In this document: positions 37,078 to 46,022 of the stretch, piece by piece
How the letters are laid out: every line of letters starts with the position of its first letter
Numbering within the stretch: position 1 is the first letter of the stretch
Position numbers and translations under genes: made by a program
NCBI RefSeq assembly: GCF_913062585.1
Contig: NZ_CAJXWX010000003.1
Span: forward strand, 62,001-126,000
Source of the DNA: an uncultured Sphingomonas sp.
GTDB taxonomy: Bacteria; Pseudomonadota; Alphaproteobacteria; Sphingomonadales; Sphingomonadaceae
Reading direction: 5' to 3'
Length of the DNA: 64,000 nt
The notes under the pieces: model-generated
Database searches by the model: none
What the model was told of the DNA's origin: nothing
Seen by the model: the letters and a program-made list of their open reading frames with translations, nothing else

Positions 37078-38610
37078 ATGCGATCCGTCCTGTCGGGCAC
37101 TGCCCGCGCTTCGGCGTTCGCGCTGGTGCTCGCGCCCCTGATCCTGGCGCCCGGCCGTGCCGTCGCCGCGCCGCTGGCCTCCGCCGTGGAACCGGGCGAT
37201 GCACCGTCCGCCCGCGACGGCTCCGGCGCGCTGGAGATCAACACCGGCCGCGCCCGGCTGATCACCCTGCCCCGGCCGATGACCGACCTGTTCGTCGCCG
37301 ATGACAGCATCGCCGACGTCCAGGTGCGCTCGCCCACCCAGCTCTATATCTTCGGCAAGAAGCCCGGCGAGACGACGGTCTCGGCGACCGGGCGGGGCGG
37401 CGCGGTGGTCTATGCCACGACCGTGCGGATCGGGAACAATCTCGATTCGATCGGCCGGATGCTGAAGCTGGCCATGCCCGAGGCGACGATCACCGCCACG
37501 CCGATGAACGGCCTGATCCTGCTGACCGGCACGGTCGCCGCCCCCGACGACGCGGCGGAGGCCGAACGGCTGGTCCAGGCCTATGTCGGCAAGGACACCA
37601 AGATCATCAGCCGGTTGCGCACCGCGACCCCGCTCCAGGTCAATCTGCAGGTCCGCATCGCCGAGGTGAACCGCAGCTATGTCAAGCAGATCGGCGTCAA
37701 TCTGCTCAACCGCGACAATAGCGGCGGCTTCCTGTTCGGCATCTCGTCGGGGCGCAGCGCCGGGACGATCGGCGATGTGACCAACCCGGCCGGAGCGGTG
37801 ACGGGCACCCAATATACCTTCACGCCCGGGCTGCAGCATACGACGCTGGGCCTGGGTGGCCGGGTCCTGGGCATGGACCTGCTCGGCGCGATCGACCTGG
37901 GCGAGACGCTGGGCCAGGTGTCGACGCTGGCCAATCCCAACCTGACCGCCCTGTCGGGCGAAACCGCCACCTTCCTGGCGGGCGGCGAGATCCCGATCCC
38001 GCTGGCCAGCGGCTTCGGCGCGGTGTCGGTCGAATATAAGCAATATGGCGTCAGCCTGTCCTATACGCCGACGGTGCTGGCCGATGGCCGCATCTCGCTG
38101 CGCGTCCGGCCGGAAGTGTCGCAAATCTCGTCGGTCGGCGCGGTCCAGATCAACGGGACGTCGATCCCCGCCCTCACCACCCGCCGCGCCGAGACGACGC
38201 TGGAGCTGGGTTCGGGCCAGAGCATGATGATCGGCGGCCTGCTGTCCAACACGCGCGACAATTCGATCGACAAGACCCCGTGGCTGGGCGACCTGCCGCT
38301 GATCGGCGCGCTCTTCCGCTCGAACGCCTTCAAACGGAACGAGACCGAGCTGGTGATCATCATCACCCCCTATCTGGTCAAGCCGGTCAATGCGCCGTCC
38401 GACATCGCGCTGCCCACCGATGGACAGCGTTCGCCCAATGACGCCGAGCGGGTGCTGCTGGGCCGCATGGGTGCCGGGACGGCCGAACCCCGCCCGGTCC
38501 CGACCCTGGCCCAGCCCGTCCAGGGCCGTCCGGTGGCCGGTGCCCAGGCGCCCGTCTCCCCCGCCCCGCGCACCCGCAAGTCCGCGCCGACCCCGGGCTT
38601 TTCCGAATGA
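37078..38610 (+). CDS. cpaC: Tad pilus secretin CpaC (RcpA)
   Basis: A 510-residue outer-membrane secretin. A signal peptide is followed by the pilus-formation N-terminal domain (GRARLITLPRPMTDLFVADDSIADVQV), a BON-like domain (ATPMNGLILLTGTVAAPDDAAEAERL), and the secretin core (LGETLGQVSTLANPNLTALSGETATFLAGGEIPIP...TTLELGSGQSMMIGGLL). The frame begins at TTG 37042, overlapping cpaB, but GAGG six bases before ATG 37078 marks the likely start. It forms the pore for the Flp pilus. Confidence 0.94.
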   Translation: MRSVLSGTARASAFALVLAPLILAPGRAVAAPLASAVEPGDAPSARDGSGALEINTGRARLITLPRPMTDLFVADDSIADVQVRSPTQLYIFGKKPGETTVSATGRGGAVVYATTVRIGNNLDSIGRMLKLAMPEATITATPMNGLILLTGTVAAPDDAAEAERLVQAYVGKDTKIISRLRTATPLQVNLQVRIAEVNRSYVKQIGVNLLNRDNSGGFLFGISSGRSAGTIGDVTNPAGAVTGTQYTFTPGLQHTTLGLGGRVLGMDLLGAIDLGETLGQVSTLANPNLTALSGETATFLAGGEIPIPLASGFGAVSVEYKQYGVSLSYTPTVLADGRISLRVRPEVSQISSVGAVQINGTSIPALTTRRAETTLELGSGQSMMIGGLLSNTRDNSIDKTPWLGDLPLIGALFRSNAFKRNETELVIIITPYLVKPVNAPSDIALPTDGQRSPNDAERVLLGRMGAGTAEPRPVPTLAQPVQGRPVAGAQAPVSPAPRTRKSAPTPGFSE

Positions 38611-39332
38611 TCGCTCGTCCAAGGATATCGCGTGCCATGCGCCCATCCCCGTCCTTCCTGATGCCGCTCGGCCTGATGCTGATGACCGGCGGCTGCATGG
38701 GCCATGGCCAGCACGGGCTCGAATCGACGCACCAGCCGGTCGTGTCGCAAGCGGATTACGTGCTCGACCTGGCGCTGTCCGGCGGGCGGCTGGCGGCGGA
38801 TGAGGATCGGCGTCTGGACGGCTGGGCCCGCAATCTGCGGCTGGGCTATGGCGACCGGGTGACGGTCGAGGATCCGGCGGGCGAAGGGCCCGACGCCTTT
38901 CGCCAGATCGCCCAGGTCGTCGGCCGGTACGGCCTGCTGGTCGGACAGGCCTCGGCCATCCCGCACAGCCCGGTGGCCCCCATGACGATCCGCGTCGTCG
39001 TCAGCCACGCCCGAGCCTATGTCCCCGGCTGTCCCGACCTGCGCAGCGATGCCATGCCCGATCTGGAGGGCAATACGTCCTCCAACCATGGCTGCGCGGT
39101 CAATCGCAACCTGGCCGCGATGATCGCCAATCCCAATGATCTGGTCCGCGGCGCGGGCGGCCCGACGACCAGCGACCCGCAAACCGCCGCCCGTGCCGTC
39201 AACGCGCTGCGCAATGCTCCGCCGACCGGCAATGGCGGCACCACCCTGCGCAGTCCCAATTCCAGCGGCGGCGGCGGTAGCGGCGGCGCTGGCGGCGGCA
39301 TGAGCCCGTCGGGCAGCGGGGTGAGCCAGTGA
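38607..39332 (+). CDS. cpaD: CpaD-family pilus assembly lipoprotein
   Basis: A 241-residue outer-membrane lipoprotein with lipobox LMLMTGGCM; lipidated Cys30 (from ATG 38607) or Cys20 (from ATG 38637, which gives a more typical signal). The domain includes YGDRVTVEDPAGEGPDAFRQIAQVVGRYGLLV and HGCAVNRNLAAMIANPNDLVRG, both CpaD hallmarks. The tail is Gly/Ser-rich. Its ATG overlaps the cpaC stop and its own stop overlaps cpaE (GTGA). Confidence 0.92.
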   Translation: MIARPRISRAMRPSPSFLMPLGLMLMTGGCMGHGQHGLESTHQPVVSQADYVLDLALSGGRLAADEDRRLDGWARNLRLGYGDRVTVEDPAGEGPDAFRQIAQVVGRYGLLVGQASAIPHSPVAPMTIRVVVSHARAYVPGCPDLRSDAMPDLEGNTSSNHGCAVNRNLAAMIANPNDLVRGAGGPTTSDPQTAARAVNALRNAPPTGNGGTTLRSPNSSGGGGSGGAGGGMSPSGSGVSQ

Positions 39333-40594
39333 ACGCGCCCTGGAAACCCGCGATGCTGACCACCCGCGATCCGTTCCAGGCCTATGTCTGCGACGACTGG
39401 ACGGCGGAGGCGATCCGCCCGCTGGTGATCGAACAGGGATGGCCGCCCGAAAAGGTCGCCAAGGGCGGCCTGCGCGGTGCGGTGCAGGCGCTGTCGGTGT
39501 CCGCCAGCCCGCAGATCCTGCTGGTCGACCTGAGCGATACCCCCGACCCCGCCAGCGAGATCAACAATCTGGCCGAAGTCTGCGAGCCCGGCACGATCGT
39601 GATCGCGGTCGGCCAGGTCAACGACGTCCGGCTGTACCGCCAGCTGATGAGCAGCGGCCTGCACGATTATCTGCTGAAGCCGATCGGCGCGGACCAGTTG
39701 CGCGATACGATCGCCCAGGCGCGGGCGATCCTGCATGCGCCGCGCGCCGCCGATGCCGCGCCGGAAAAGGCGCCGTGCAGCGTCGCGGTGATCGGCGTGC
39801 GCGGCGGCGTGGGTGCGTCGACCATCGCCACCTCGCTCGGCTGGCTGATGGCGGACCGGCTGGAGCGGACGACCGCGATCCTGGACCTCGACGTCCATTT
39901 CGGCACCGCCGCCCTGTCGCTCGATCTGGAGCCGGGGCGCGGGCTGGTTGACGCGATCGACAATCCCAGCCGCATCGACGGGCTGTTCCTGGAACGCGCC
40001 ATGGTCAAGGCGTCCGAAAAGCTGGCCATCCTGTCCGCCGAGGCGCCGATCAACGCGCCGATCCTGACCGACGGCCTGGCCTTCGCGCAGTTGCAGGACG
40101 AGATGCGGCTGAATTTCGAGACAACGATCGTCGACCTGCCGCGCAGCATGATGATCCAGCAGCCGATGCTGGTCGCCAGCGCCCAGACCATCGTGCTGGT
40201 CACCGAATTCACCCTGGCGGCAGCGCGCGACACGATCCGCCTGCTTTCGTGGTTCAAGATGCATGCCCCGCAATCGACCGTACTGACGCTCGCCAACCGG
40301 GTCCAGCCGACGGCGCAGAGCGAGATCGCCCAGAGCGATTTCGAGGGCTCGATCGAACGCCCGGTCGATTTCCTGGTCCCCTACGACCCCAAGCTGGTCG
40401 TGCAGGCGGCCAAGCTAGGCAAGCCGATCGCGGAGCTGGGCCGGACCTCGCGCACGGTCCTGCCGCTGCTCGAACTGTCGCAGCGTATCTGCGCCACGGC
40501 CGAGGGCGGCGAAGCCACGCCCCCGGCGCGACGCGGCCTGCTCGACCGGTTCGACCTGAGCGCGCTGCTGCCCAAGCGGACGCGGGCCAACTGA
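39329..40594 (+). CDS. cpaE: Pilus assembly ATPase-like protein CpaE/TadZ
   Basis: A 421-residue MinD/ParA-like localisation protein. An atypical receiver-like N-terminal domain (residues 10-130) precedes the ATPase domain. The deviant Walker A is VRGGVGASTIATS: Ala163 stands where the catalytic Lys is usual, and several TadZ proteins are known to vary here. The Walker-A' Asp is in AILDLDVHFGTAALSLDLEPGRGL. It directs the Tad machine to the pole. The start is GTG 39329, overlapping cpaD. The usual next gene, the secretion ATPase cpaF, is missing: tadB starts four bases after its stop. Confidence 0.92.
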   Translation: MNAPWKPAMLTTRDPFQAYVCDDWTAEAIRPLVIEQGWPPEKVAKGGLRGAVQALSVSASPQILLVDLSDTPDPASEINNLAEVCEPGTIVIAVGQVNDVRLYRQLMSSGLHDYLLKPIGADQLRDTIAQARAILHAPRAADAAPEKAPCSVAVIGVRGGVGASTIATSLGWLMADRLERTTAILDLDVHFGTAALSLDLEPGRGLVDAIDNPSRIDGLFLERAMVKASEKLAILSAEAPINAPILTDGLAFAQLQDEMRLNFETTIVDLPRSMMIQQPMLVASAQTIVLVTEFTLAAARDTIRLLSWFKMHAPQSTVLTLANRVQPTAQSEIAQSDFEGSIERPVDFLVPYDPKLVVQAAKLGKPIAELGRTSRTVLPLLELSQRICATAEGGEATPPARRGLLDRFDLSALLPKRTRAN

Positions 40595-40598
40595 CCCC

Positions 40599-41582
40599 AT
40601 GTCGATGCTCGCGACCCTGATCCTGGCGATGGGCGTCTTCCTGACGCTCATGCTGGGAATCGCGGCCTTCTCGACCCCCAGCCGGTCGCGCGCACAGACG
40701 CGGCGGCTAGCGGGCCTGCGCGACCGGATCGCCCTCGATCTGGACAAGCCGGCGATCGCCGCTGCCGCCGCGTCGCGCAGCATCGCGCTGGCGGGCGATA
40801 CCCGCATGGACAAGGCCTTCGGCCGCCTGCTCCCCAACCCCGCGCGGCTGGCCAAGATGCTGGATCGCACCGGGCGCGACTGGACGGTCGGGCAGTTCGG
40901 CATGGCCTGCGCCGGCACCGCCCTGGGCGTCATGGTCCTGTTGATGATGCTGGGCCTGTCCTTTTTCCTGGCGCTGGTGCTCGGCATCGCGCTGGGCCTG
41001 GCGCTGCCGCATATGGTCGTCCGCAAGCTGATCGCGCGCCGCGTCGCCAAGTTCGTCACGCGCTTTCCCGATGCGATCGAATTGCTCGTCCGGGGCCTGC
41101 GCTCCGGCCTGCCCATCGCCGAAACCATGGCGGTCGTGGCGAATGAAATTCCCGGCCCCATCGGCGAGGAGTTCCGCGCCGTCGCGGACCGAATGCGGAT
41201 CGGCCGCATGATGGACGCCGCGCTTCAGGAAACCGCCGACCGGCTGGACATTCCCGAATTCCAGTTCTTTGTCATCGCCATCGCCATCCAGCGCGAGACC
41301 GGCGGCAACCTGGCCGAAACGCTGTCCAACCTGGCCGACGTCCTGCGCAAGCGCGCCCAGATGAAGCTGAAGATCAAGGCGATGTCGTCCGAATCCAAGG
41401 CATCGGCCTATATCGTCGGTGCCCTGCCCTTTCTGGTGTTCGGCATCATCTGGACGATCAATCAGCCCTATATGGCGCGCTTCTTCGTCGATCCGCGCCT
41501 GATCGTCGTCGGGCTGGGCGCGTTCGTCTGGCTGGGCCTGGGGGCGTTCATCATGTCGCGCATGATCAATTTCGAGATCTGA
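40599..41582 (+). CDS. tadB: Tad inner-membrane platform protein TadB (T2SS-F domain)
   Basis: A 327-residue type II secretion F-domain protein. N-terminal hydrophobic helices are followed by the F domain RFPDAIELLVRGLRSGLPIAETMAVVANEIPGPIGEEF, with GGNLAETLSNLADVLRKRAQMKLKIKAMSSESKASAYIVGALPF at the C-terminal side. It forms the pilus assembly platform with TadC. Immediate juxtaposition to cpaE and tadC shows one operon. Confidence 0.94.
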   Translation: MSMLATLILAMGVFLTLMLGIAAFSTPSRSRAQTRRLAGLRDRIALDLDKPAIAAAAASRSIALAGDTRMDKAFGRLLPNPARLAKMLDRTGRDWTVGQFGMACAGTALGVMVLLMMLGLSFFLALVLGIALGLALPHMVVRKLIARRVAKFVTRFPDAIELLVRGLRSGLPIAETMAVVANEIPGPIGEEFRAVADRMRIGRMMDAALQETADRLDIPEFQFFVIAIAIQRETGGNLAETLSNLADVLRKRAQMKLKIKAMSSESKASAYIVGALPFLVFGIIWTINQPYMARFFVDPRLIVVGLGAFVWLGLGAFIMSRMINFEI

Positions 41583-42575
41583 ATGAGCCAGCCCGCCCCC
41601 GCCATCCTCGGCCTCGATCCGGCATCGCTTGCGGTGCTGCTCTGGGCCGCCTGCATCTTCGCGCTGCTGGTCGTCGGTTATCTGCTGATCGGCAGCCGCG
41701 ATCCGATGACGCGCCGGGTGCGCGCGCTCAACGAACGGCGCGAGCTTTTGAAGGCCGGGATCGCCAGCGCGCCCAAGCGCCGCGCGCAGCTGATCGACCG
41801 GGCCGACATGCTGGAGCGGATGCGCGCCCTGCTCAGTTCGCTGAAGATGCTGCAGGACGAACAGGTCAAGGCGATCCAGGTCCGCCTGCTCCAGGCGGGC
41901 ATAAGGTCGAAGGAAATGGCGGTCGCGGTGATCTTCGGCCGCCTCGCTTTGCCGATCGTGTTGGGCGGGTTCATGACGCTGTGGGTCTATGCCACCGAGG
42001 ATTTCGCCGACTGGAGCTGGTTCAGCCGCTACATGCTGGTCGCGGGCACGCTGGTCCTGTCCTACAAGGCACCCGACCTGGCGCTGAAGAACCGTATCGA
42101 CAAGCGGACCGCCGCGATCCGCAAGGGCCTCCCCGACGCGCTCGACCTGATGGTGATCTGTGCCGAGGCGGGCCTGACCGTCGATGCCGCCTTTGCCCGC
42201 GTGTCGCGCGAGCTGCGCCGTGCCTATCCCGAGCTGGGCGACGAGTTCCAGCTGACCTCGGTCGAGCTGGGCTTCCTGACCGACCGGCGCCAGGCTCTGG
42301 AGAATCTGGCGATGCGGGTCAATCTCGACTCGCTGCGCGGCGTGGTCACGACGATGATCCAGACCGAGAAATACGGCACCCCGCTGGCCAGCGCGCTGCG
42401 CGTCCTGTCCGCCGAGTTCCGCAACGAACGCATGATGCGCGCCGAGGAAAAGGCCGCGCGCCTGCCCGCCATCATGACGGTGCCGCTGATCCTGTTCATC
42501 CTGCCGACCCTGTTCGTCGTGATCCTGGGGCCCGCCGCCTGCTCGATCCAGGACACGCTGATCGCGGGGAAGTAA
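41583..42575 (+). CDS. tadC: Tad inner-membrane platform protein TadC (T2SS-F domain)
   Basis: A 330-residue partner of TadB. The F domain is GLPDALDLMVICAEAGLTVDAAFARVSRELRRAYPELGDEFQLTSVELGFLTDRRQALENLA, followed by RAEEKAARLPAIMTVPLILFILPTLFVVILGPA. Its ATG starts one base after the tadB stop. It is the last recognisable gene of the locus; no TadD/TadE/TadF/TadG homologue follows. Confidence 0.94.
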   Translation: MSQPAPAILGLDPASLAVLLWAACIFALLVVGYLLIGSRDPMTRRVRALNERRELLKAGIASAPKRRAQLIDRADMLERMRALLSSLKMLQDEQVKAIQVRLLQAGIRSKEMAVAVIFGRLALPIVLGGFMTLWVYATEDFADWSWFSRYMLVAGTLVLSYKAPDLALKNRIDKRTAAIRKGLPDALDLMVICAEAGLTVDAAFARVSRELRRAYPELGDEFQLTSVELGFLTDRRQALENLAMRVNLDSLRGVVTTMIQTEKYGTPLASALRVLSAEFRNERMMRAEEKAARLPAIMTVPLILFILPTLFVVILGPAACSIQDTLIAGK

Positions 42576-42651
42576 CGGCCGCCGCAACCAGCGCCCTCGC
42601 CAGTCGTTGACCCTTCGTAACAGACGGGATCAACGGACAGGGATCGACGCG

Positions 42652-43014
42652 ATGTTGTTCACTTCGACCACGCAATTTGCCGTGCTGGGGCTGGTCCTCA
42701 TCGCCGGCTGGCTCTTTGGCCTGGCGAGCCATCCCGGTGGGCGCAAATGGCGCAACCGCTATGCCACCGAACGCGACGCCCATGCCGCGCAGGTGAAGGA
42801 CACCGAAACCAAGCTGTCGGCGGCGCGCGACCGCATCGCCGAGCTGGAGCGCGAAAACCAGCGGCTGGCGACCGCGCAGCCGGTTGCGGCGGCGCCGGTG
42901 GTGGAACGGACGCCGTATCGCCCCGTCGCGGCGAGCGCGGCGCGTCCGGCCTATCCGGCGGGGGAACGGCGGGGGTGGTTCGATTTCGGGAAAGGGATTT
43001 CGACCAACGGGTGA
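42652..43014 (+). CDS. Hypothetical membrane-anchored coiled-coil protein
   Basis: A 120-residue protein with one N-terminal hydrophobic helix (FAVLGLVLIAGWLFGLA), then a charged helix that should form a coiled coil (RDAHAAQVKDTETKLSAARDRIAELERENQRL), and a Pro/Ala-rich tail ending WFDFGKGISTNG. It may span the inner membrane with a cytoplasmic coil. ATG 42652 is preferred over the upstream TTG. It follows tadC by 76 bp and may be a separate transcript. I do not recognise a family. Confidence 0.75.
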   Translation: MLFTSTTQFAVLGLVLIAGWLFGLASHPGGRKWRNRYATERDAHAAQVKDTETKLSAARDRIAELERENQRLATAQPVAAAPVVERTPYRPVAASAARPAYPAGERRGWFDFGKGISTNG

Positions 43015-43050
43015 TCTGTTTTTGCGGGGCTTAGGCTCGGTGAGACACCC

Positions 43051-43199
43051 TACCCTCCTCCATTCCCTCCCGCCTGCGGGAGGGGAGCGTTGCTTGGCAA
43101 CCGTTTCACGTCTTCCAGAAGCGGTAGGCTGATTGAAGCGCTAAACGTTTCCGCTTGGCACGCCCCTCCCGCAAGCGGGAGGGGATGGGGGAGGGCAAG
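43051..43199. repeat. Palindromic intergenic repeat (CTCCCGC/GCGGGAG family)
   Basis: Hairpins CCCTCCCGCCTGCGGGAGGG (43064-43083 region) and CCCCTCCCGCAAGCGGGAGGGG (43162-43183 region) are separated by about 80 bp. They occupy the gap between the coiled-coil gene and ppdK. Confidence 0.8.
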
Positions 43200-43237
43200 T
43201 TCTAGGCGAGACGCTTCGCCACCCCTCCCCCCCCAAA

Positions 43238-45898
43238 TCACCGCGCCTTCAGCGCCGCCTGCGCCGCCGCAAGCCGAGCGATCGGCACCCGGTACGGGCT
43301 GGCCGAGACATAATCCAACCCGACCGACTCACAGAAAGCGATCGAAGCCGGATCGCCGCCATGTTCGCCGCAAATGCCGAGCTTGATCCCCGGCCGCGTC
43401 GCGCGGCCACGCTCGGCCGCCAGGCTGACCAGCTCGCCCACGCCGTCGACATCCAGACTGACGAACGGATCCTTGGCGTAGATGCCCTTCTCGACATACG
43501 CCCCCAGGAAGCGCGCCGCGTCGTCACGGCTGACGCCCAGCGTCGTCTGGGTCAGGTCGTTGGTGCCGAAGGAGAAGAATTCGCCCACCTCGGCGATCTC
43601 ACCGGCTTTCAGCGCGGCGCGCGGCAGTTCGATCATCGTGCCGACCAGATACTCGACCGTCTTGCCGCGCTCGGCGAACACCGCCTGCGCCGCCTTGTCG
43701 ACCACCGCCTTCATCAGCTCCAGCTCGCGCCGGGTGGCGACCAGCGGGATCATGACCTCGGGGATCGGCGCCTCGCCCGACTTGTCTGCGACGTCCAGCG
43801 CCGCCTCGAAGATCGCCCGCGCCTGGATCTCGTAGATCTCCGGGTAGGTCACGCCCAGGCGGCAACCGCGATGGCCGAGCATCGGGTTGAACTCATGGAG
43901 TTCGCTCGCCCGGCGCTTCAGCGTGTCGACATCGACGCCCGCCGCCTTGGCAACCTCGGCGAACTCGGCCTCCTGCTGCGGCAGGAATTCGTGCAGCGGC
44001 GGGTCGAGCAGGCGCACCGTCACCGGCAGGCCGGCCATCACCTCGAAGATCGCGGTGAAGTCGGCGCGCTGTTCGGGGAGCAGCTTGGCGAGCGCGGCAC
44101 GGCGGCCCGCTTCGTCCGTCGCCAGGATCATCTGGCGCACCGCCGTGATCCGCGCGGCGTCGAAGAACATATGCTCGGTCCGGCACAGCCCGACGCCCTC
44201 CGCGCCGAAGTCTCGCGCAGTCTGGCAGTCGAGCGGGGTTTCGGCGTTCGCGCGGACCTTCAGACGGCGGACCTGATCGGCCCATTCCATCAGCGTGCCG
44301 AAATCGCCAGCCAATTCGGGCTGAACGGTCGCCACCGCGCCGACCATCACCTCGCCGGTCGAACCGTCGAGCGTCAGGATGTCACCCTCGCGCACTTCGC
44401 GGCTGCCGACACGCAACAGCTTGGCCTTGTTGTCGATCGACAGGCTGCCCGCCCCCGAAACGCAAGGCCGCCCCATACCGCGCGCCACGACCGCCGCATG
44501 GCTGGTCATGCCGCCGCGCGCGGTCAGGATACCCTTGGCCGCGTGCATCCCGTGAATGTCCTCCGGCGAGGTTTCGACACGGACCAGGATCACCGCCTCG
44601 CCCGCCGCCGCCGCACGCTCGGCGGCATCGGCGTCGAACACCACCTTGCCCGAGGCAGCCCCCGGCGAGGCGGGCAGCCCCTTGGTCAGCACATCGCGGC
44701 TGGCCTTGGGGTCCAGCGTCGGGTGGAGCAGCTGGTCGAGCGCCGCCGGATCGACCCGCGCGATCGCCTCCTCGCGGGTGATCAGGCCCTCATTGGCCAT
44801 GTCGACCGCGATCTTGAGCGCGGCCTTGGCGGTGCGCTTGCCCGAGCGCGTCTGAAGCATCCAGAGCTTGGCCTGTTCGACCGTGAACTCGATGTCCTGC
44901 ATGTCGCGGTAATGCGTCTCGAGCCGGTCGAAGACGGCGGCCAGCTCGCCGTAAACCTCCGGCATCGCCTCTTCCATCGAGGCGGGCTTGGCGTTCGCCT
45001 CCTCGCGCGCGGCCTTGGTCAGATATTGCGGCGTGCGGATGCCCGCGACCACGTCCTCGCCCTGCGCGTTGATCAGGAACTCGCCATAATAGGCCCGGTC
45101 GCCCTTGGACGGATCGCGCGTGAAGGCCACGCCCGTCGCCGAGGTGTCGCCCATATTGCCGAAGACCATCGCCTGCACGTTGACGGCGGTGCCCCAGTCG
45201 GCGGGAATGTCGTTCAGGCGGCGATAGACCTTCGCACGCTCCGACTGCCACGACCCGAACACCGCGCCGACCGCACCCCAGAGCTGGTCGTGCACGTCCT
45301 GCGGGAAGGGCTTGCCCCACTGCTCCTGGACCAGGCCCTTATAGGTCGTGACCAGCGCCTTCCAGTCCTCGGCCGACATCTCGGTATCGAGGGTGAAGCC
45401 GTTATCCTCCTTGGCGATCTCCAGCGCTTCCTCGAACGCGCCGTGATCCAGCTCCAGGACGACATCGGCATACATCTGGATGAAGCGGCGATAGCTGTCC
45501 CAGGCGAAACGCTCGTCGCCCGCCTTCTTCGCCAGCCCCTCGACGGTTTCGTCGTTGAGGCCGAGATTCAGCACCGTGTCCATCATGCCCGGCATCGACA
45601 CCCGCGCGCCCGAGCGGACCGAGACCAGCAGCGGGTTTTCCGGGTCGCCGAAACGCTTCTCGGTCACCGCCTCGATATGCGCAATGCCGTCCGCGACCTC
45701 GTCGCGTAGTTCCTGCGGAAACTGCTCGCCATCCTCGTAGTAGCGCGTGCACATCGCGGTGGAGATGGTGAAGCCCGGCGGCACCGGCAGGCCGATCGAG
45801 GCCATCTCGGCCAGATTCGCGCCCTTGCCGCCGAGCAGGTTCTTGTCCCCCTTGCCGCCGTCCGAAACGCCGCCGCCGAAACGGTACACATAGGTCAT
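43238..45898 (-). CDS. ppdK: Pyruvate, phosphate dikinase
   Basis: An 886-residue enzyme that interconverts pyruvate plus ATP plus phosphate with phosphoenolpyruvate, AMP and pyrophosphate. The N-terminal ATP-grasp domain starts GGKGANLAEMASIGLPVPPGFTIST; the phosphohistidine domain has His467 in GGMTSHAAVVARGMG; the C-terminal PEP barrel has RTEHMFFD, GTMIELPRAAL and SFGTNDLTQTTLG. Length and order match bacterial PPDK. It probably supports gluconeogenesis or flexible PEP/pyruvate exchange. It lies downstream of glyS, with a hairpin in between. Confidence 0.97.
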   Translation of the reverse strand: MTYVYRFGGGVSDGGKGDKNLLGGKGANLAEMASIGLPVPPGFTISTAMCTRYYEDGEQFPQELRDEVADGIAHIEAVTEKRFGDPENPLLVSVRSGARVSMPGMMDTVLNLGLNDETVEGLAKKAGDERFAWDSYRRFIQMYADVVLELDHGAFEEALEIAKEDNGFTLDTEMSAEDWKALVTTYKGLVQEQWGKPFPQDVHDQLWGAVGAVFGSWQSERAKVYRRLNDIPADWGTAVNVQAMVFGNMGDTSATGVAFTRDPSKGDRAYYGEFLINAQGEDVVAGIRTPQYLTKAAREEANAKPASMEEAMPEVYGELAAVFDRLETHYRDMQDIEFTVEQAKLWMLQTRSGKRTAKAALKIAVDMANEGLITREEAIARVDPAALDQLLHPTLDPKASRDVLTKGLPASPGAASGKVVFDADAAERAAAAGEAVILVRVETSPEDIHGMHAAKGILTARGGMTSHAAVVARGMGRPCVSGAGSLSIDNKAKLLRVGSREVREGDILTLDGSTGEVMVGAVATVQPELAGDFGTLMEWADQVRRLKVRANAETPLDCQTARDFGAEGVGLCRTEHMFFDAARITAVRQMILATDEAGRRAALAKLLPEQRADFTAIFEVMAGLPVTVRLLDPPLHEFLPQQEAEFAEVAKAAGVDVDTLKRRASELHEFNPMLGHRGCRLGVTYPEIYEIQARAIFEAALDVADKSGEAPIPEVMIPLVATRRELELMKAVVDKAAQAVFAERGKTVEYLVGTMIELPRAALKAGEIAEVGEFFSFGTNDLTQTTLGVSRDDAARFLGAYVEKGIYAKDPFVSLDVDGVGELVSLAAERGRATRPGIKLGICGEHGGDPASIAFCESVGLDYVSASPYRVPIARLAAAQAALKAR

Positions 45899-45926
45899 CG
45901 GTTCGATCCTTTACTGGTCGTATCGT

Positions 45927-45953
45927 CCGACGCCCTGGGGACACAGGCGTCGG
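45927..45953 (-). terminator. Hairpin between glyS and ppdK
   Basis: Stem CCGACGCC/GGCGTCGG (8 bp) with an 11-base loop. No T-run follows, so termination is uncertain; it could be a weak terminator of the glyQS transcript or a leader hairpin of ppdK. Confidence 0.4.
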
Positions 45954-46022
45954 CTTTAATAAGGCGATATTGCCGGAGGGGAAGACAGGAACGTTCGCGC
46001 CCGTCTCCCGATCCGGCTCAAG

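Noticed and set aside
43361..45709. 782-codon frame antisense to ppdK
   Set aside because: Same shadow effect; ppdK has all catalytic motifs.
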